From: Tricholoma matsutake
Lineage: Eukaryota; Basidiomycota; Agaricomycetes; Agaricales; Tricholomataceae
Assembly (NCBI GenBank): GCA_026075535.2
Contig: AP026540.1
Span: 8,246,001 to 8,310,000 of the forward strand
DNA length: 64,000 bases
Direction of reading: 5' to 3'
The notes below the pieces were generated by a model. It was not told where the DNA came from and ran no database searches. It saw only the letters and a list, made by a program, of their open reading frames with translations. This document shows, piece after piece, positions 45,109 to 57,662 of the stretch. Position numbers and translations under genes: made by a program. Position 1 is the stretch's first letter. Each line of letters begins with the position of its first letter.

Positions 45109-48100
45109 TCAGAGAGGGGAGATATAATTGGCATTTGTTGATCTAAATGCATTGTCAGCCCTCAATGCTAATTCATACCATGAAGCATGCTGGCGATTAG
45201 CATAGGCTAGCGGACCAGGAAGGGTATTCTTGGACTGTGAGGCTGACTGCCACCGTTGGCTGTGATAGATGAAATACCGCACAGTCCACTGCATTTCATA
45301 TGTGACCAGTAGAAATTCATCCCTCCATCGATTTCTCTGAGCCCGTGAACAAAGCCAATGTACTCGCCTGACTATGAAAATTGTTAGTACAATGAATACG
45401 GATGGCTACAAAATATATTTACATTCCCAGAATTGGCCGGCATCGGCAATGGCATCGGGAACAGGAACAGCATCGGCATCGGCCATGAGACCAGTATGAA
45501 TGTGGGAATTATGCCAAATCCAGGACAGATGAACAGAGGTGGAACCAGGTACATTCGGATTCAAAATAGCTGTGCTGGCATTGAGGTCATCCTTGGATAA
45601 ATGCTGAAACATACTCAATGTGTCATCATCACAATCCAGTGCCAGCATTCAGCTATGGCAATGGTTATACATTTGGGCATGCAAGCTAATTTTGTTAACC
45701 AACTCATGGACAACAGCTCATGACTGGGTGTGAACTCCCTTTCGTGGTGCCGCTCGAATGATGTGTAAATATTGAAATGATTTGTTGGCAATGAGCTCCT
45801 GCAGCTGGTGCAGCAGTCGGTTTGCCTGGATCTTGCGGAGGTTAATCTCTACATCCACAAGATTGCCATTAGAGGGGAGGTATACTTGTTGCTCCTCAAC
45901 TGGAATAGCATGTGTGTGGGCTGGGAGATCTGACAGGCCCGATGCCACAGCACTGTCATCATCCAGGTCACTGGGGGTATCAAATTCCCCTTCATTATCA
46001 TGGGTGATCCATGAGGGAGCAATGTCATGGTCAGCAATGTTGGCAGCATTTTGTAACTGCGTTAAGATTACCATGTGAGATGTGAGAGCTTCTCTCTCCC
46101 GTTCAACAGCTTGCATGTCAGAAATGTGAGGTGATTTACCAAGTCGACGGACTTTGTCTCGTACTTCAATCCTGGTGATGATCAATGATGGGTTGTGATT
46201 GGTGGTAGGCAGTACAACTCACTGCATTTGTTCAAAAAGAATAGCAAAATCAATCCACTCCTCGACTGTGGATTGAACCAGTGCCGATGCCGAAGTTAAG
46301 GCCGATCCCGTCCCCACTGCCTCTGCCATTTCTGACATGTGAGTGGCATACATATCCATTACCCTGATATCTGTGAGCCTCCGGGATTCTGCTGCCCTCA
46401 CTTCATCCTCCCATCGTTCGATTGCCAGTTGGCCAAATGCTGCTGTTAGTTCACCATGGTATTGGCTGAGTTGTGTAGAGTTCTCAAGGGCTTCCCGAGA
46501 TTTTGAGCAGAGTGTGACTGTCATGCCAAGCATCTTCTTGTGATTTGAATCTGTAGCATGATCATCAAGCATTTCTGCCTGATGTGGCAAGGTTGCTGTT
46601 CTGACCGTCGGAGAAATGGAATTCAGTGATGCCCACAGAGACTCAAGTATTTCTCCTGCTACAATGCCAGACCCTGGAATGAAAGATGGAGCATAGCAAA
46701 AAAAGCATTCATCCTTGTGGCCATGAACATGCAAAAGCCCAATGGCCTGGTCAATGGTCAAGCCAGCTGGAAGATGGGCACCAATACATTCCCAAAGGTG
46801 GATAATGTACTGGCAGACAATGTCGTAAATGAGCATGACTCCCTGTTGAGGGTCAACTCTGGTGGTCTTCAGTGCTTGAAGGAAAGCAAAGTTGACATTC
46901 TTTTGCTGTTCTCCACGAAACAGGTCTACCAATGCATTGGGCACATAACATCCATGCCACCGTGCACATGCGATGGCTGCTACTCCAGTCCTGTCACATG
47001 CCTTCGACACCAGAAAAGCATTCACAACAGCTAGGAATTTATTTTTGCAAGGAGCCTTCTGGAAACCCAAATACAAATCAGACCGGCTTTGGGGGTGGCA
47101 TTGGGAACGGCATTGGCCACCACCAAGGGAAGGTACCTACCGTTAATCATTCTATGGCAGCTTGGAGAAACAGCTCATATTCAGCCCGATTTGGGGCCAT
47201 CCCACCTCCATCCCATACCCATATATCAGTATCGGAGTTTTTCTGCTGAACATGATCAGCTTTGAAATTCCCATTGGCCACAAATATGTGTTTAAAAAAA
47301 AATCTGAAATCCATAGTATCATTTTAGATGCCACTGCACCAAGGTATTTTGACACCCACCGGTTCGCATCGTCCTTCCAATTTTCTGGTATATTAATGCC
47401 TACTTGAGGACAGGCTGGACAGAAATTGGCAAGTGATCCTGGTTCAGGATTCAAAGGATCTCTTTGATTGTGTCCATACCCTGCCCACTTCAATCTTTTC
47501 ATCCAACGCCATAAGTGGGACATGCGCCGAAGCTCATGGTGGAGATTGACCACTTTGGCAGGCCTCATTGGCAATGTTACATGCCGAATCAGCTGGTAAA
47601 ACTGATAGGCCAATGCCTTTAATTCCAGATTACAGAGCCAAAAATGGTCTAGGACCTGCACGGTGAACAGAGTCCGTATGTTGGTGAAGCTTGTGGGTAG
47701 TAAGTTACTGGTTACCAGGTCCAAGGGAATTCAGTGTTCCCCCTGACACTGGCAGGTAACCATCGCTAAGTGATGTATTCCATTTGTATGGACCACACAA
47801 ATATAACTGTTGTTCAGGGCATCAGCAGTTGGGATGGCGTCGGCAGGAGGTACAGCATCGGCAGGAGGTACAGCATCGGCAGGAGGTACAGCATCGGCAG
47901 GAGGTACAGCATCGGCAGGAGGTACAGCATCGGCAGGAGGTACAGCATCGGCAGGAGGTACGGCATTGGCAGCTGGGACGGCATTGGCAGTTTGATTAGG
48001 ATCAGGCAAATATGGTTGAAACCCATGGAGGTCGTCATCAGCATGCTCAACTTCAGATTCGTCATTGCCATCAAAGAAGTCTTGGAAACTGTTCTCAACA

Positions 48101-49007
48101 TCAATATTCCCCTTCCCTTGACACCAAAGGGCATCAAGGTGATTAAAAAATGCTGAGTCAGCCCCAGTTTCATCTTTGGCCCAGTTGTCAGCCTGAGACT
48201 CATTATAGGTGTTCGAGGTTGAGTCAGGTGAAGAGGGCTGGTGCCGCTGCCAGTGCTGGTGCCATTGCTGATCATTTGCCTGCCAATTGGCCGACTCTTG
48301 CTCTGCTTTATCCTTCACGTCTTCAAATGTCTCCAGATATTTCAATTGGAAGTTCAGAGCGTTGCAAATTGGCTGATCCATCTGGTGCTGGACTAAAATG
48401 TATGTGCCGACCTCCCATAGCTCAGCCCGGCGGAAGTGCGTGCCGATCCAGCATTCAATGCAATGGAAGGGATTTTGCCTGTGGGTTACACACATGCATG
48501 TGCAGCAAAGCGTGCTTCCCAGTAAACAATCAACACATCGCCAAATTGCCCATTTATTGAATGGACAGTGGTTGCAAACTTGTTTGTCAACCGACCATGC
48601 CTGCCAAGCGAGGGATGCTTGCAGCAATTCATCTACTTGTCCCACAAACTCCAGTACATAGTCTCGCTGTCTCTATTATTTGTATATGAGCCTCGTTCCA
48701 TAAGCAATCAGTGTCAGAAACTAACCATGCCGATGTGTGGCCAAGTCAGCTTGGCGGCCACCTGAGGTTCTTGCATGTCCCATTCTGGAGCAACATTGGG
48801 ATTATCCTGTATAACAGAATTTGATTGACCCAGTTCTTCCACTGCAGTCAGGGGGACCTTGATGCGCTTTGTTTTTGGTCCATGTTTTGTGTTGACCTCA
48901 ACTTCTACATGTGTAACAGTATCAACTGCATCATCATTGTCCTCATGCAGGGGGGCATTCTTCTTTGATCTTCTCTTTTGCTTGTAAGGAACTCTTGTTA
49001 GGCTCAT
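45109..49007 (-). pseudogene. KDZ transposase with CxC2-like cysteine cluster, probably inactive
   Basis: Transposase of the Kyakuja-Dileera-Zisupton superfamily. In order: basic N-terminus (MSLTRVPYKQKRRSKKN); cysteine cluster (CNHCPFNKWAIWRCVDC, then CTCMC and HCIECWIGTHFRR); an 18-bp coding minisatellite; a second conserved part (LRRMSHLWRWMKRLKWAGYGH; CPACPQVG); the RNase H-fold region with ANGNFKADHVQQKN; ACDRTGVAAIACARWHGCYVP; YDIVCQY; LLHVHGHKDECFF; and GEILESLWASLN. The C-terminal part has VRRLGKSPHISD, ANKSFQYLHIIRAA, STAILNPNVPGS and MQWTVRYFIYHSQRW. Two defects: an A9 run (47294-47302) where the frame must change, and AAT at 47273-47275 (ANGNF) where my memory of the family expects Asp (DGNF), a proposed catalytic residue. 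Several short introns are present. Confidence 0.85.
47839..47990. repeat. 18-bp minisatellite inside the KDZ transposase gene
   Basis: About seven near-identical units of TCGGCAGGAGGTACAGCA, then degenerate ones. On the coding (minus) strand they encode repeats of Ala-Val-Pro-Pro-Ala-Asp. The unit is a multiple of three, so copy-number changes keep the frame. The plus-strand ORFs over it are artefacts. Confidence 0.9.
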
Positions 49008-49167
49008 GATGATTTGGGGTGAGTCACAATGACACCCAATTATTGATGGGGGTATTGTACTATCGACCTTGTGTGATCCTTGTGTGATCCTTGTGTGATC
49101 CTCATGTCGATGATATGTTTTATGTCAATGACAAGAATGATTCTTTCCTTCACATCAGTCCCCCCCA
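49008..49167. promoter_or_regulatory. divergent promoter gap with three 11-bp repeats
   Basis: 160 bp between the starts of the KDZ transposase (-) and ORFb (+). It contains three perfect tandem copies of CCTTGTGTGAT (49067-49099) and a fourth degenerate one. The position suggests shared regulatory sites, possibly bound by the element's own protein; that is inference. Confidence 0.5.
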
Positions 49168-49229
49168 ATGCCACCTGAGCCATCAGAGAACCCGCAGTTG
49201 AGACAGTACCGGAAGGGAAGCAGATATAC
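49168..49229 (+). pseudogene. KDZ-element ORFb, 5' fragment cut off by gypsy A'
   Basis: ATG 49168 begins MPPEPSENPQLRQYRKGSRY. The reading frame is broken at the TATAC duplication (49225-49229) by the A' insertion. Removing A' and one TATAC joins it in frame to 57663, which continues VEEWKIIEPYK. It therefore provides the start of the gene at 57663-59702. Confidence 0.75.
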
Positions 49230-49427
49230 TGTGGTGACCTGGGGCTTGACCCCACATTTGTATATATTATATTTCTTTGCTATTGACCTGGCTGGCCCCT
49301 ATAAAGGGACCAGCCTTCTATTTTACATAAGCAATCCTTTACTACCACCTCGAGTACACATGATAATATATGTTATTCGTGTTTAGCTCCTGCGTGATCT
49401 TAAGGGACCCCCCTCCAACTCACAACA
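49230..49427 (+). repeat. 5' LTR of gypsy copy A'
   Basis: 198 bp, TGTGGTGACC to ACAACA, with the TATAAAGGG promoter motif. Confidence 0.93.
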
Positions 49428-49672
49428 GTTTTTTAAACACCCAAACTCGTATAGAGTTAAGCTCGACATCGCCCCATCAGCGATCGTCATCAACATGACC
49501 CTGAACTTCTCCCGCGAAGGGCGAAAATTCTCAACGCGATCAGAAGCATATCCGTCGCTAGGACCTGAATCAAGTTTCTTTTGCACTTGACTCTTTGCTT
49601 TTCGCCCGCTGCTACGACTGAAAATTTTTCTTTTCTCTCCATTGCTGAAGACTGTACAACAAGACCGACACC

Positions 49673-52600
49673 ATGGCCTACACCAAGGCCAAAACCAAGA
49701 ACAAACTGAAGCCTGCTCCTAAGCAGGCCGCGCAAGGTAACTCTCATCCAACGCCATCAGGCTCAGATTCTCCTTGGCGCGCGCCGAGAGATTTAACTGG
49801 ACCCCATCCACTTGAGGCGCATACAAGCACCTCAAGAAACAATGTTTCCCCTACTAGGGATACCCTCGAAGCACATACAGCTGCTTCGAGAAACATCAAT
49901 TCCTCTGCCCTCGGACTACACCATCAACGGGCCACTGTTGAGGATGCCGACAACAGTGATCCCAAATCCAGAAAATCTTCCTCGTCGAAAAACAGTCAAT
50001 GAGACTCTCAACCTAACCCAGGACCTCCTCCCAGTTTGCTGAACCTTTCTCCTCTGGATGAATTGACCTTGACCCCAGAGCCCAACAACAACCGGGTTAC
50101 CCCCAGTAGTGGTATTGATCTTCCCCGCAACAACCAGGTGTACAATACACCTGGATTATTTCCTGCCATGTGGCCGGATTTAACACCATCAGCGCCTGCA
50201 ACGCCGATGAACACTAATGATCGGCTGCGCCGACGAGAAGAGAAAAAGCCCCTTGAGAAACCTCAAGAGGATGAATTGGACAAAGAGTTTGGAGCTAAGC
50301 ACTTCACTCAGATCGTGACGGATATGTTTACCCATTGCATGGATGCAAGAGATTTTGAACCTATTAAGTTGGAAAACCAACTTAAAGATCTGGCATTGAG
50401 TTACGCCAGACACTTTTCCGGTAGGAGTATATTTAACCCTACCATCCCTCGTCCCGCCACAGCGGAACGAGATCCTGATCCTATCCTACCTCGTTCCACC
50501 AACCCTGTGGAATGAGAAGATCCTTCTGCACATAGACATGGTTCCCCACGTCTACAAAACCCCAAGTTATCTCATGAAGTACCTTCTAAGAAGAAGGTAC
50601 ACTACATCAACAACAACAGGATCGTCCTTCAAAGGATACATGATGGCGATATCCAGGATGGACATCCCACCTTGATCCCCGACCAGGGGATCCACTTCAA
50701 CAAAGATGGTCAACCTTGGGATAAGGATGACACTTGATCTCGCCATCAGAAGTGGGACATCCCACCCTCTGGAAATTCCAGACGGCCTGCACAGGGTCAC
50801 GCAGGCCATGGAGGACCACCAGATGGAGATGGATCTGGGGGTGATGATAATGAAAGTGATAGTGACTCGATGTATAGCACATCGAGCGACGATAGTACCA
50901 ATTATTCTTCCCGGATAGAGGAAGAGGCATCCCGCAGAAGCAGAAACTCATTGAATCATTGATGAGAAACACAGACTCACAATTCTTCCAGACGTACACC
51001 ATCTGGACATTCTGGTACCCAACGAGAGCCAAATAGCCCTTACTGGTCTACATCTTCCCATCCCGATTCTTATCAAGAAAAAGGCTCTCGCCGTCCCTCA
51101 AAATATTTGAGGGACATCCATACCAAGATACATAGACAGATCGACAACAGATACATAGACAGATTTGACAGAAATTCCTACCACTGGAGGCAAGAACGGT
51201 CCCCATGTTCCCAATCCGTCAAAGTACGGTGGATTACCTGACACCGAAAGCTTTGAAAGATGGCTAAATGCCCTTCTTCGGTGGTTGAAGGTGAACAAGG
51301 TATGCGGCCCTGAGCTGGACTCAGACCATATTGAATATACGGCAATGTTCCTTGAGAACACCGCCCTCACTTGGTTTGAGGATAGCGTTGACGGTGCATA
51401 CCGCCCACACTCAATCTGGACTTTCAAAGAAGTCATCACCAGCCTATACGACTGGTTTGTGCATGAAAATGCGATGCAGGACGCGACCAATAAATTCTGG
51501 CACATTGAATATAACGCCGAAGAAGGCATTATGGGCTATTACCACAAACTGGAGCGATATGCTACCAGGATGATACAGGCGCCCGATCCTTTTACGTTCA
51601 AAACGCAATTAGTGACCGGGTTGCCCACAAGCATCATCTCCTTTGTACTGGACAAAGGATGCTCCGCTGAGACAAGCTCAGTGCAAGATATTCTACACTT
51701 CGCCTGCCAGGCGGAGGAAATAGGTAAAATGAGAAAACGCTTCAATGAAAAGAAGCATATAATCGATTCCACCAAGTCGAAGAGCACATCCTCTTTGACT
51801 AAAAGTTCGAAAACAAAAGACCCTTCACCTGAACAGTCTGATGAATGATCCCGAGATCGTTCCCAAAAACACGATAAGAACTATTGTGACAACTCTAAAT
51901 ATCTGGGTTCGAAGTATCCTACCAAGGAAGTTCGAAGTCACGGCGACAGCAATCGCCATAACAAAGATCGTCGTGATACTCGACATCGCTCGTCTGGAGG
52001 AAAACCATCCAGACATTCCAGATCCAAATCAGACAAAAGGTCTGATGACAAGAAGACCCCAACTTGTTACAGCTGTGGAGGTCCACACTACTCCACAGAT
52101 AAGGGCTGCCCTAAATACAGACAGCCAAAACCATCGGCTAAGATGTATGCCACTCGGGAAGGATCAGGCTCTACAACTGATCTCCAGACATCCCGTGCTC
52201 AACCGAGCGGTGATCACCACTCGAGTCCTACCAGGGACTCGGATTCGCACTCTGCGACGAGTGAACAACTCGCCACAGCATACAGCGACTCAGAGGACAA
52301 CACTCCCTCTGCGTATGGGTCTGTGTTATCAGACATGAACCCTGATGGTTCTCAGTACAGTTCAGAAGGTGAACTGTACAACTTGGAATCTGACACTGGA
52401 GATAACCCCAGTGAATATTCTGGATCAGAGCACTTTGGTGCGATCCGAGAAATCCTTTCGGAGTATGACTCCGATAGTTGCCCATCCGCCCAATCGGTAT
52501 CCGACTCAGAGGAAGACTCTGAGGACGAGACGGAGAAGAAATCTCCGTCATTTTCTGAAAGATTAGGCGTCATGATGGACAACATTTTCAAAAACAAACT

Positions 52601-53105
52601 GCGCTTTAGAGGCGTGACCACTTTGAGGAAATCCTCAAAGAAAATAACCCGTCCTCCTCGCTCAGAGAAGGACAACCGTTGCTTCGTGGCAAAAATGAGG
52701 CTTCATGAACTTGAAGCTTTCATCCTCCTTGATTCAGGCTGCACGTCTGATTCAATCTCACCTGAGTTCGCCATGTCGGTGAACCTTAAAGCCCACGAAT
52801 TGGAAGAACCGGTGCCATTGCAATTGGGCACCGTTGGAAGCCGTTCGAAGATCAACTTTGGACTATTCACCAATTTTGAAATCGGTGAAATCAAAAACAC
52901 CCACTACTTCGATGTTGTTAACATCGACAGGTATGACGCCATTCTGGGCACCGTGTTCATGAGAAAACACGGTATAGTATTAGACTTTGAACGTGACAAA
53001 GTACGCGTCAAGGGCAAACACCTCGATACCATCATCAAGGGCCCTAACACTTTCAAGCAAGCCCGGCGGCATGCTATGCATCCTCAACCTCCCAAGGATG
53101 AGTGA
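49673..53105 (+). pseudogene. gag-protease region of gypsy copy A'
   Basis: ATG 49673 (MAYTKAKTKNKLKPAP). The gag core at about 51190-51410, zinc knuckle (CYSCGGPHYSTDKGC near 52067) and protease (LLDSGCTSDSISPEF near 52728; RYDAILGTVFMRKH) are present. Stops include 50000, 50513 and one at 51844. The frame changes near 51130-51165, where a short segment (GATACATAGACAGAT) is duplicated and replaces part of the A sequence. The protease part keeps the codons that are TGA in A at 20785 and 21091. It ends with the TGA (53103-53105) shared by all copies. Confidence 0.82.
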
Positions 53106-55788
53106 CTCGACTGCGGCCACCCAGCCACGCGAAAGAAAAAAGACCCAGACAAGCCTGGTCCAAGTTCTACGAAAGTGCAACCTCTGTCTGTGAGACATAG
53201 GAATGTTGAAATGGAAGAAATAGACGATGTTGACAAACATCGTCCATCGAAGCTGAAACTTTTGGACCCCGTCCTTTTGGGACCCAAAGAGGGACCCCTG
53301 AGTGACGAAGAGGACGATCTGGAAGAGATCATCCAGGAATTCACTCGGGATAGATTTCCCAATGGACCCAATTTCGAACCTCCCGGGTTCGATCCCTCTA
53401 TCCCTGCGGTACTTCCGCCAGATCAGGTCGATGACCTGAACGACGTACTCTTTGCAATTTGCGAAGATCTGGCTGATAAAGCTAAAAGTAAAGGACCTCT
53501 TTCAAAGAAGGACCTTCCACACCTCCGTGAGGAGTGGAAACAATCTTGTCAGGACATCCTTAATGGAGTACCTGACAAACTACCTCCTTTAAGGGAGATA
53601 AACCACCATATCCCACTGGTGGATGAGAAGAAGAAGTATAACTACTATCTTCCCAAATGTCTGGACTCAATGAGGAAACCCCTCGCCGAGAAAATATCCA
53701 AGTACTGCAAGGCAGGCTGGTGGTGCCCTGCCTGCGTGGAGCAAGCAGCTCCGATGCTAGTAGTTCCCAAGAAAACAGGGAAACTTTGCACTGTGATCAA
53801 TGCAGTGAAACGTAACGCTAACACAGTGAAAGATGTTACACCGTTTCCTGATCAAGACTTGATTCGTCTTGATGTCGCTCGAGCGAAGTACCGCTCGAAG
53901 ATTGACCTCTCGGATGCCTATGAGCAGGTCCGAGTTGCGCCAGAAGACGTCTGGAAAACCGCATTCTTGACTGTTCAAGGCGTTTATGAGAGTCTTGTTA
54001 TGCAACAAGGCGACTGCAATGCACCATCAACCTTTCAAAGGTTGATGAACTCCATATTCCAAGACTACATCGGAATATTTGTCCACGCCTACCTGGATGA
54101 CATTTTCGTGTTCAGTGACACGATCGAAGAACACCAGAAACATCTGGAGCTCGTGTTTGACAAGCTATGCGAGCATTCTCTGTACCTTCGTGCAGAGAAG
54201 TGTGAACTCTATGCTGAAAAGGTAGAGTGTCTCGGTCACATGATTGACGAACACGGCCTACATGCTGATAGCGATAAAATGGCGCGTATACGAGAGTGGA
54301 AAACTCCTCGTAATTATCACGAAGTCCAGCATTTTCTGGGACTTGTGCAGTATCTGGCACATTTCCTGCCAGGTATAAGTGCCTTCACTAGTCCGCTTTC
54401 TGCGATGACTAAAAATGGCCAAGCCTTTTTGTGGCGACCATTGCATGATCATTGCTTCCAGATGATTAAACACATCTGTTGCATGACACCAGTGCTGAAG
54501 CCGATCGACCCAGATTCACCTGAACCAATATGGGTGATCTGTGACACCTCAGTCTTTGGGACTGGGGCAATGTATGGTCAGGGACCCGAGTGGCAAACTT
54601 GCCGCCCTGCTGGGTTCCTGTCCAAGAAATTCTCCGATGCTCAAAGGAACTACCGTACCTTTGAGCATGAGACGATTGCCATACTTGAGGCACTCCTCAA
54701 GTGGGAAGACAAACTGATTGGGAGGCCCATTCATGTCATCACCAATCACCAGGCACTTGAGTTTTTCCAAACTCAACACCGACTGTCTGCTAGGCAAACA
54801 CGATGGATGGAATATCTATCGCGTTTTGACTTTGACATTCGTTATGTCAAAGGCAAATGAGACAAAGTAGCGGACGCTCTGTCCCGCTACTACAAATTTG
54901 ACTCTTGGGATGATGCTCCTTTAGTCCAACACTACGTCTTTGCAGACGTATGTCTCGACCCCAACCACAAGGATCTCCCGACATCTCGAAATCAAAAATC
55001 GAGTAATTGAAACTCATTCCGCTGCTTCCCAGCAGAAACGAGTTGGTGAACAACTAAAAGCTCTTCGGGAACGAGTCGAAGAGCATGAGGCAGCCACAGC
55101 CATAATGACTGCAAATGCGGAAGAAGTAACCACAACTCCTTCAGACACCAACCAATCACAGGATGATCCTTCAATTTATGCCTCTCAGGCTAAAGGGCCT
55201 GACCTGCACATTCACATGTCAGAGTTAGACCCCCTGAACAACGATATCCGCAAGGGATATGTCAACGACCAACATTTCAAGAAGGTTCTTGAAAAACCTA
55301 AGGACCACCCGTACTTCCAGATTCGGGATGATTTCATTTGGAGAAAGAACAGAGGAGGCAAAGATGTTCTTTGCATCCCCACCTCTACTTCCAAGGGTAT
55401 GACCTTACATGGTCGTATCATTGAACAAGCCCACGCAGTGGTAGGGCATTTCAGCCCTCTGAAAACATCAGAATACATCCGACGTTGGTATTGGTGGCCT
55501 CGACTTCAATACAAAGTCGAAAAGTACTGTGATTCGTGCAAACCTTGCGTCCACTCGAAGGGGGAATACCGCTCTCCTCGAGGCAAGCTGCACTCATTAC
55601 CAACACCCATGAGACCATGGGAGTCAATTGGAATGGATTTTATTGGACCCTTCCCAGAGTCTGATGGATTTGACTACCTTTGGGTAATTATATGTCGTCT
55701 GTCTTCCATGGTTCACCTTATCCCAGTGAACATGACGATGACAGCATTGCAACTATCTCCCATCTTCATGAAGGAGATTGTCCGATAG
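53106..55788 (+). pseudogene. pol of gypsy copy A', lacking integrase core end and chromodomain
   Basis: Open from the shared TGA through RT (SKIDLSDAYEQVRV; YLDD in AYLDDIFVFSD), RNase H (FGTGAMYGQGPEW) to TGA at 54858. The codon that is TGA in A at 23095 is CGA here (QHRLSARQ). An 8-base deletion near 54980 shifts the frame. The integrase finger (CDSCKPC; first CxxC still present) and GMDFIGPFPES follow. Then the gene is cut: GAGATTGTCC joins to GATAGCTGGTC of ORF3, so the rest of the integrase and the chromodomain are missing. Confidence 0.88.
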
Positions 55789-57313
55789 CTGGTCCCGGAT
55801 GGCCCACACCTCCGGGAACTTCGCAATGTTGGAATGAATGCGCGAGTACATGCGGTTCATCAATGACACTCCTTCAGGGGCTCGAATGCCCCTGATGACT
55901 TATGCCCTTGCCCACTGGAGATTACCCGGTTGGCTCCCTGTTCAAATGCAGTCGGCTCAAGGATTACGCCGACTCAATGACCCTACTCGCCTGGAGCAAC
56001 CCTCGCTCCTGGATTCTGCTGAAACGTGGGCGCAATTCATGCACCGACACCTGTACCAGTGGCGATTCCTCCCTGGTACCCTACTGGACGAACAGAGGGT
56101 CTCCCTCCCACACGTCAGGGGACAACTCCTGCTTCGTCAACAGATTCCTTCAGGGCTCTCCCCTGAAGCCAAACTACTTCTCTACCTTCATATTGTGGAG
56201 GTACTAGCCACGCCAGGATTGTACCGACAGATTCGAGAGCGTGAACGCCTCTCACTGTCCTCCATGCGCCGTCGGCAGCCCATGCCAATCAGCAGCAATA
56301 CAATTTCCCTCGAGGATGTTGTACAGCACCTCGCTTCTATGGGAGTCTTGGATGAGGAAGTCTGAGAAGGTTCTCACTATGCCATCGGCTGGCTTACAGC
56401 GACGGCTACTGCCAGCTCTTCCCATTCGGAAGAGTCTTCTACCACTGCAGACATCGTAAGACGTCTGCGGCAACATCAAAATACCTGTTCAGAGGACGCT
56501 CCTCTGATGTCTGAACCCTGGTGGTGGATCGCCGGGCCTAACAATGTGGCCCTTCGAGAGCCACGAAGAAAAAGAAAAAGAGAATCCACCACTAGGGGCA
56601 GAGCTCCCTCTCATTCAGGGCGACCTCGCCCTGAATCAATGACTTCCACTGCCCCATCCTCCGGATTCTCCGCTGGACTATCTGCATCTATGCACGCGAG
56701 CACCTCTCGCATGGACATCCAACCCCCTGCCAGCGCCAGACCTTTGTATCTGTCCAGCTGGCATCCAACTCCTCCAGAGGAATATTCCCTGGAGAACGAT
56801 CCAAACTCAGGATGGTCTGGATCCCCCCTCATTGTCAAGGCGACTCAAGGCCAGAAGAAGGCCTTGAAGAGAGCTAGGAGAGTCACTGCCGGCATCCCTC
56901 CTAATGGGCACAAGAAGCCCGTTAGCAAATTCACTCCAGTCGCGTCTACCAAGCCGCGAAAAGTTAGAGACACTGAGGACGACGGTGATACCACCGACTC
57001 CTTCTCTTCATCCGATGATGAAACATTCACCGTCGATAAGTCCACCGTTGATAAGGACCATTTCCCTCTTGATGAAGGGCAAATGACGGACACCTCGGCT
57101 CTGGGGAACTCCCCAGAGACACCCATATCCCAACTGTCTTCGTTGGCATCAAACAACGAAACGACCCTGCTTCCTTCCGCGCCCGATTATGAGCGCAAAG
57201 ACCCCATACCCACAACTCCGGAGGAAGTTAGATGTATGATAGTCGACGTCAACCTCCCTGATTCCTTGTCGAACCTCGACGATACCCACATCCCCGACGA
57301 CCCTACTAAATAA
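55789..57313 (+). pseudogene. 3' part of third ORF, gypsy copy A'
   Basis: Contains the C-terminal two-fifths of ORF3: MTYALAHWRLPGWLPVQMQ, RGQLLLRQQIPSGLSPEAK, then TGA (56363-56365) at the same place as in A. The frame stays open beyond to an acidic tail ending DDTHIPDDPTK. Two codons that are TGA in A (26304 and 26868) are CGA here. It lacks the start, zinc-binding motif and coiled coil because of the 1.9-kb deletion. Confidence 0.75.
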
Positions 57314-57459
57314 GGTTGTCGCGTTTTTTAATAAACAAATGAATTGATTCACCTCGTCGTACCCTGATGATACCCACATGCCAGATGATAGTCTCTTCGA
57401 GATCGTCTACTTACTCAAAACATTATGCTTCTCCCCTGGACGAAGCCTAAGGGGGAGGG

Positions 57460-57657
57460 TGTGGTGACCCAGGGCTTGACCCCGCATTTGTATATATTAT
57501 ATTTCTTTGCTATTGACCTGGCTGGCCCCTATAAAGGGACCAGCCTTCTATTTTACATAAGCAATCCTTTACTACCACCTCGAGTACACATGATAATATA
57601 CGTTATTTGTGTTTAGCTCCTGCGTGATCTTAAGGGACCCCCCTCCGACTCACAACA
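57460..57657 (+). repeat. 3' LTR of gypsy copy A'
   Basis: 198 bp, preceded by the family polypurine tract and followed by TATAC. Confidence 0.93.
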
Positions 57658-57662
57658 TATAC

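Larger units (their letters stand above)
49230..57657 (+). mobile_element. gypsy copy A' (8.4 kb, internal deletion)
   Basis: Same family as A and closer to it than to B. LTRs 49230-49427 and 57460-57657; perfect target duplication TATAC (49225-49229 and 57658-57662). The two LTRs differ at about six sites, all transitions. A deletion of about 1.9 kb relative to A joins pol directly to ORF3 near 55784. It keeps sense codons at many sites where A has TGA. Confidence 0.95.

Noticed and set aside
47839..47990. CRISPR-like array
   Set aside because: Head-to-tail repeats with no spacers, in a eukaryotic transposon gene.
47770..48156. Three overlapping plus-strand ORFs over the 18-bp repeat (Gly-Arg-Arg-Tyr or Ala-Gly-Gly-Thr repeats)
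   Set aside because: They exist only because the repeat unit is a multiple of three. The minus-strand transposase frame extends through conserved cysteine and catalytic blocks on both sides.
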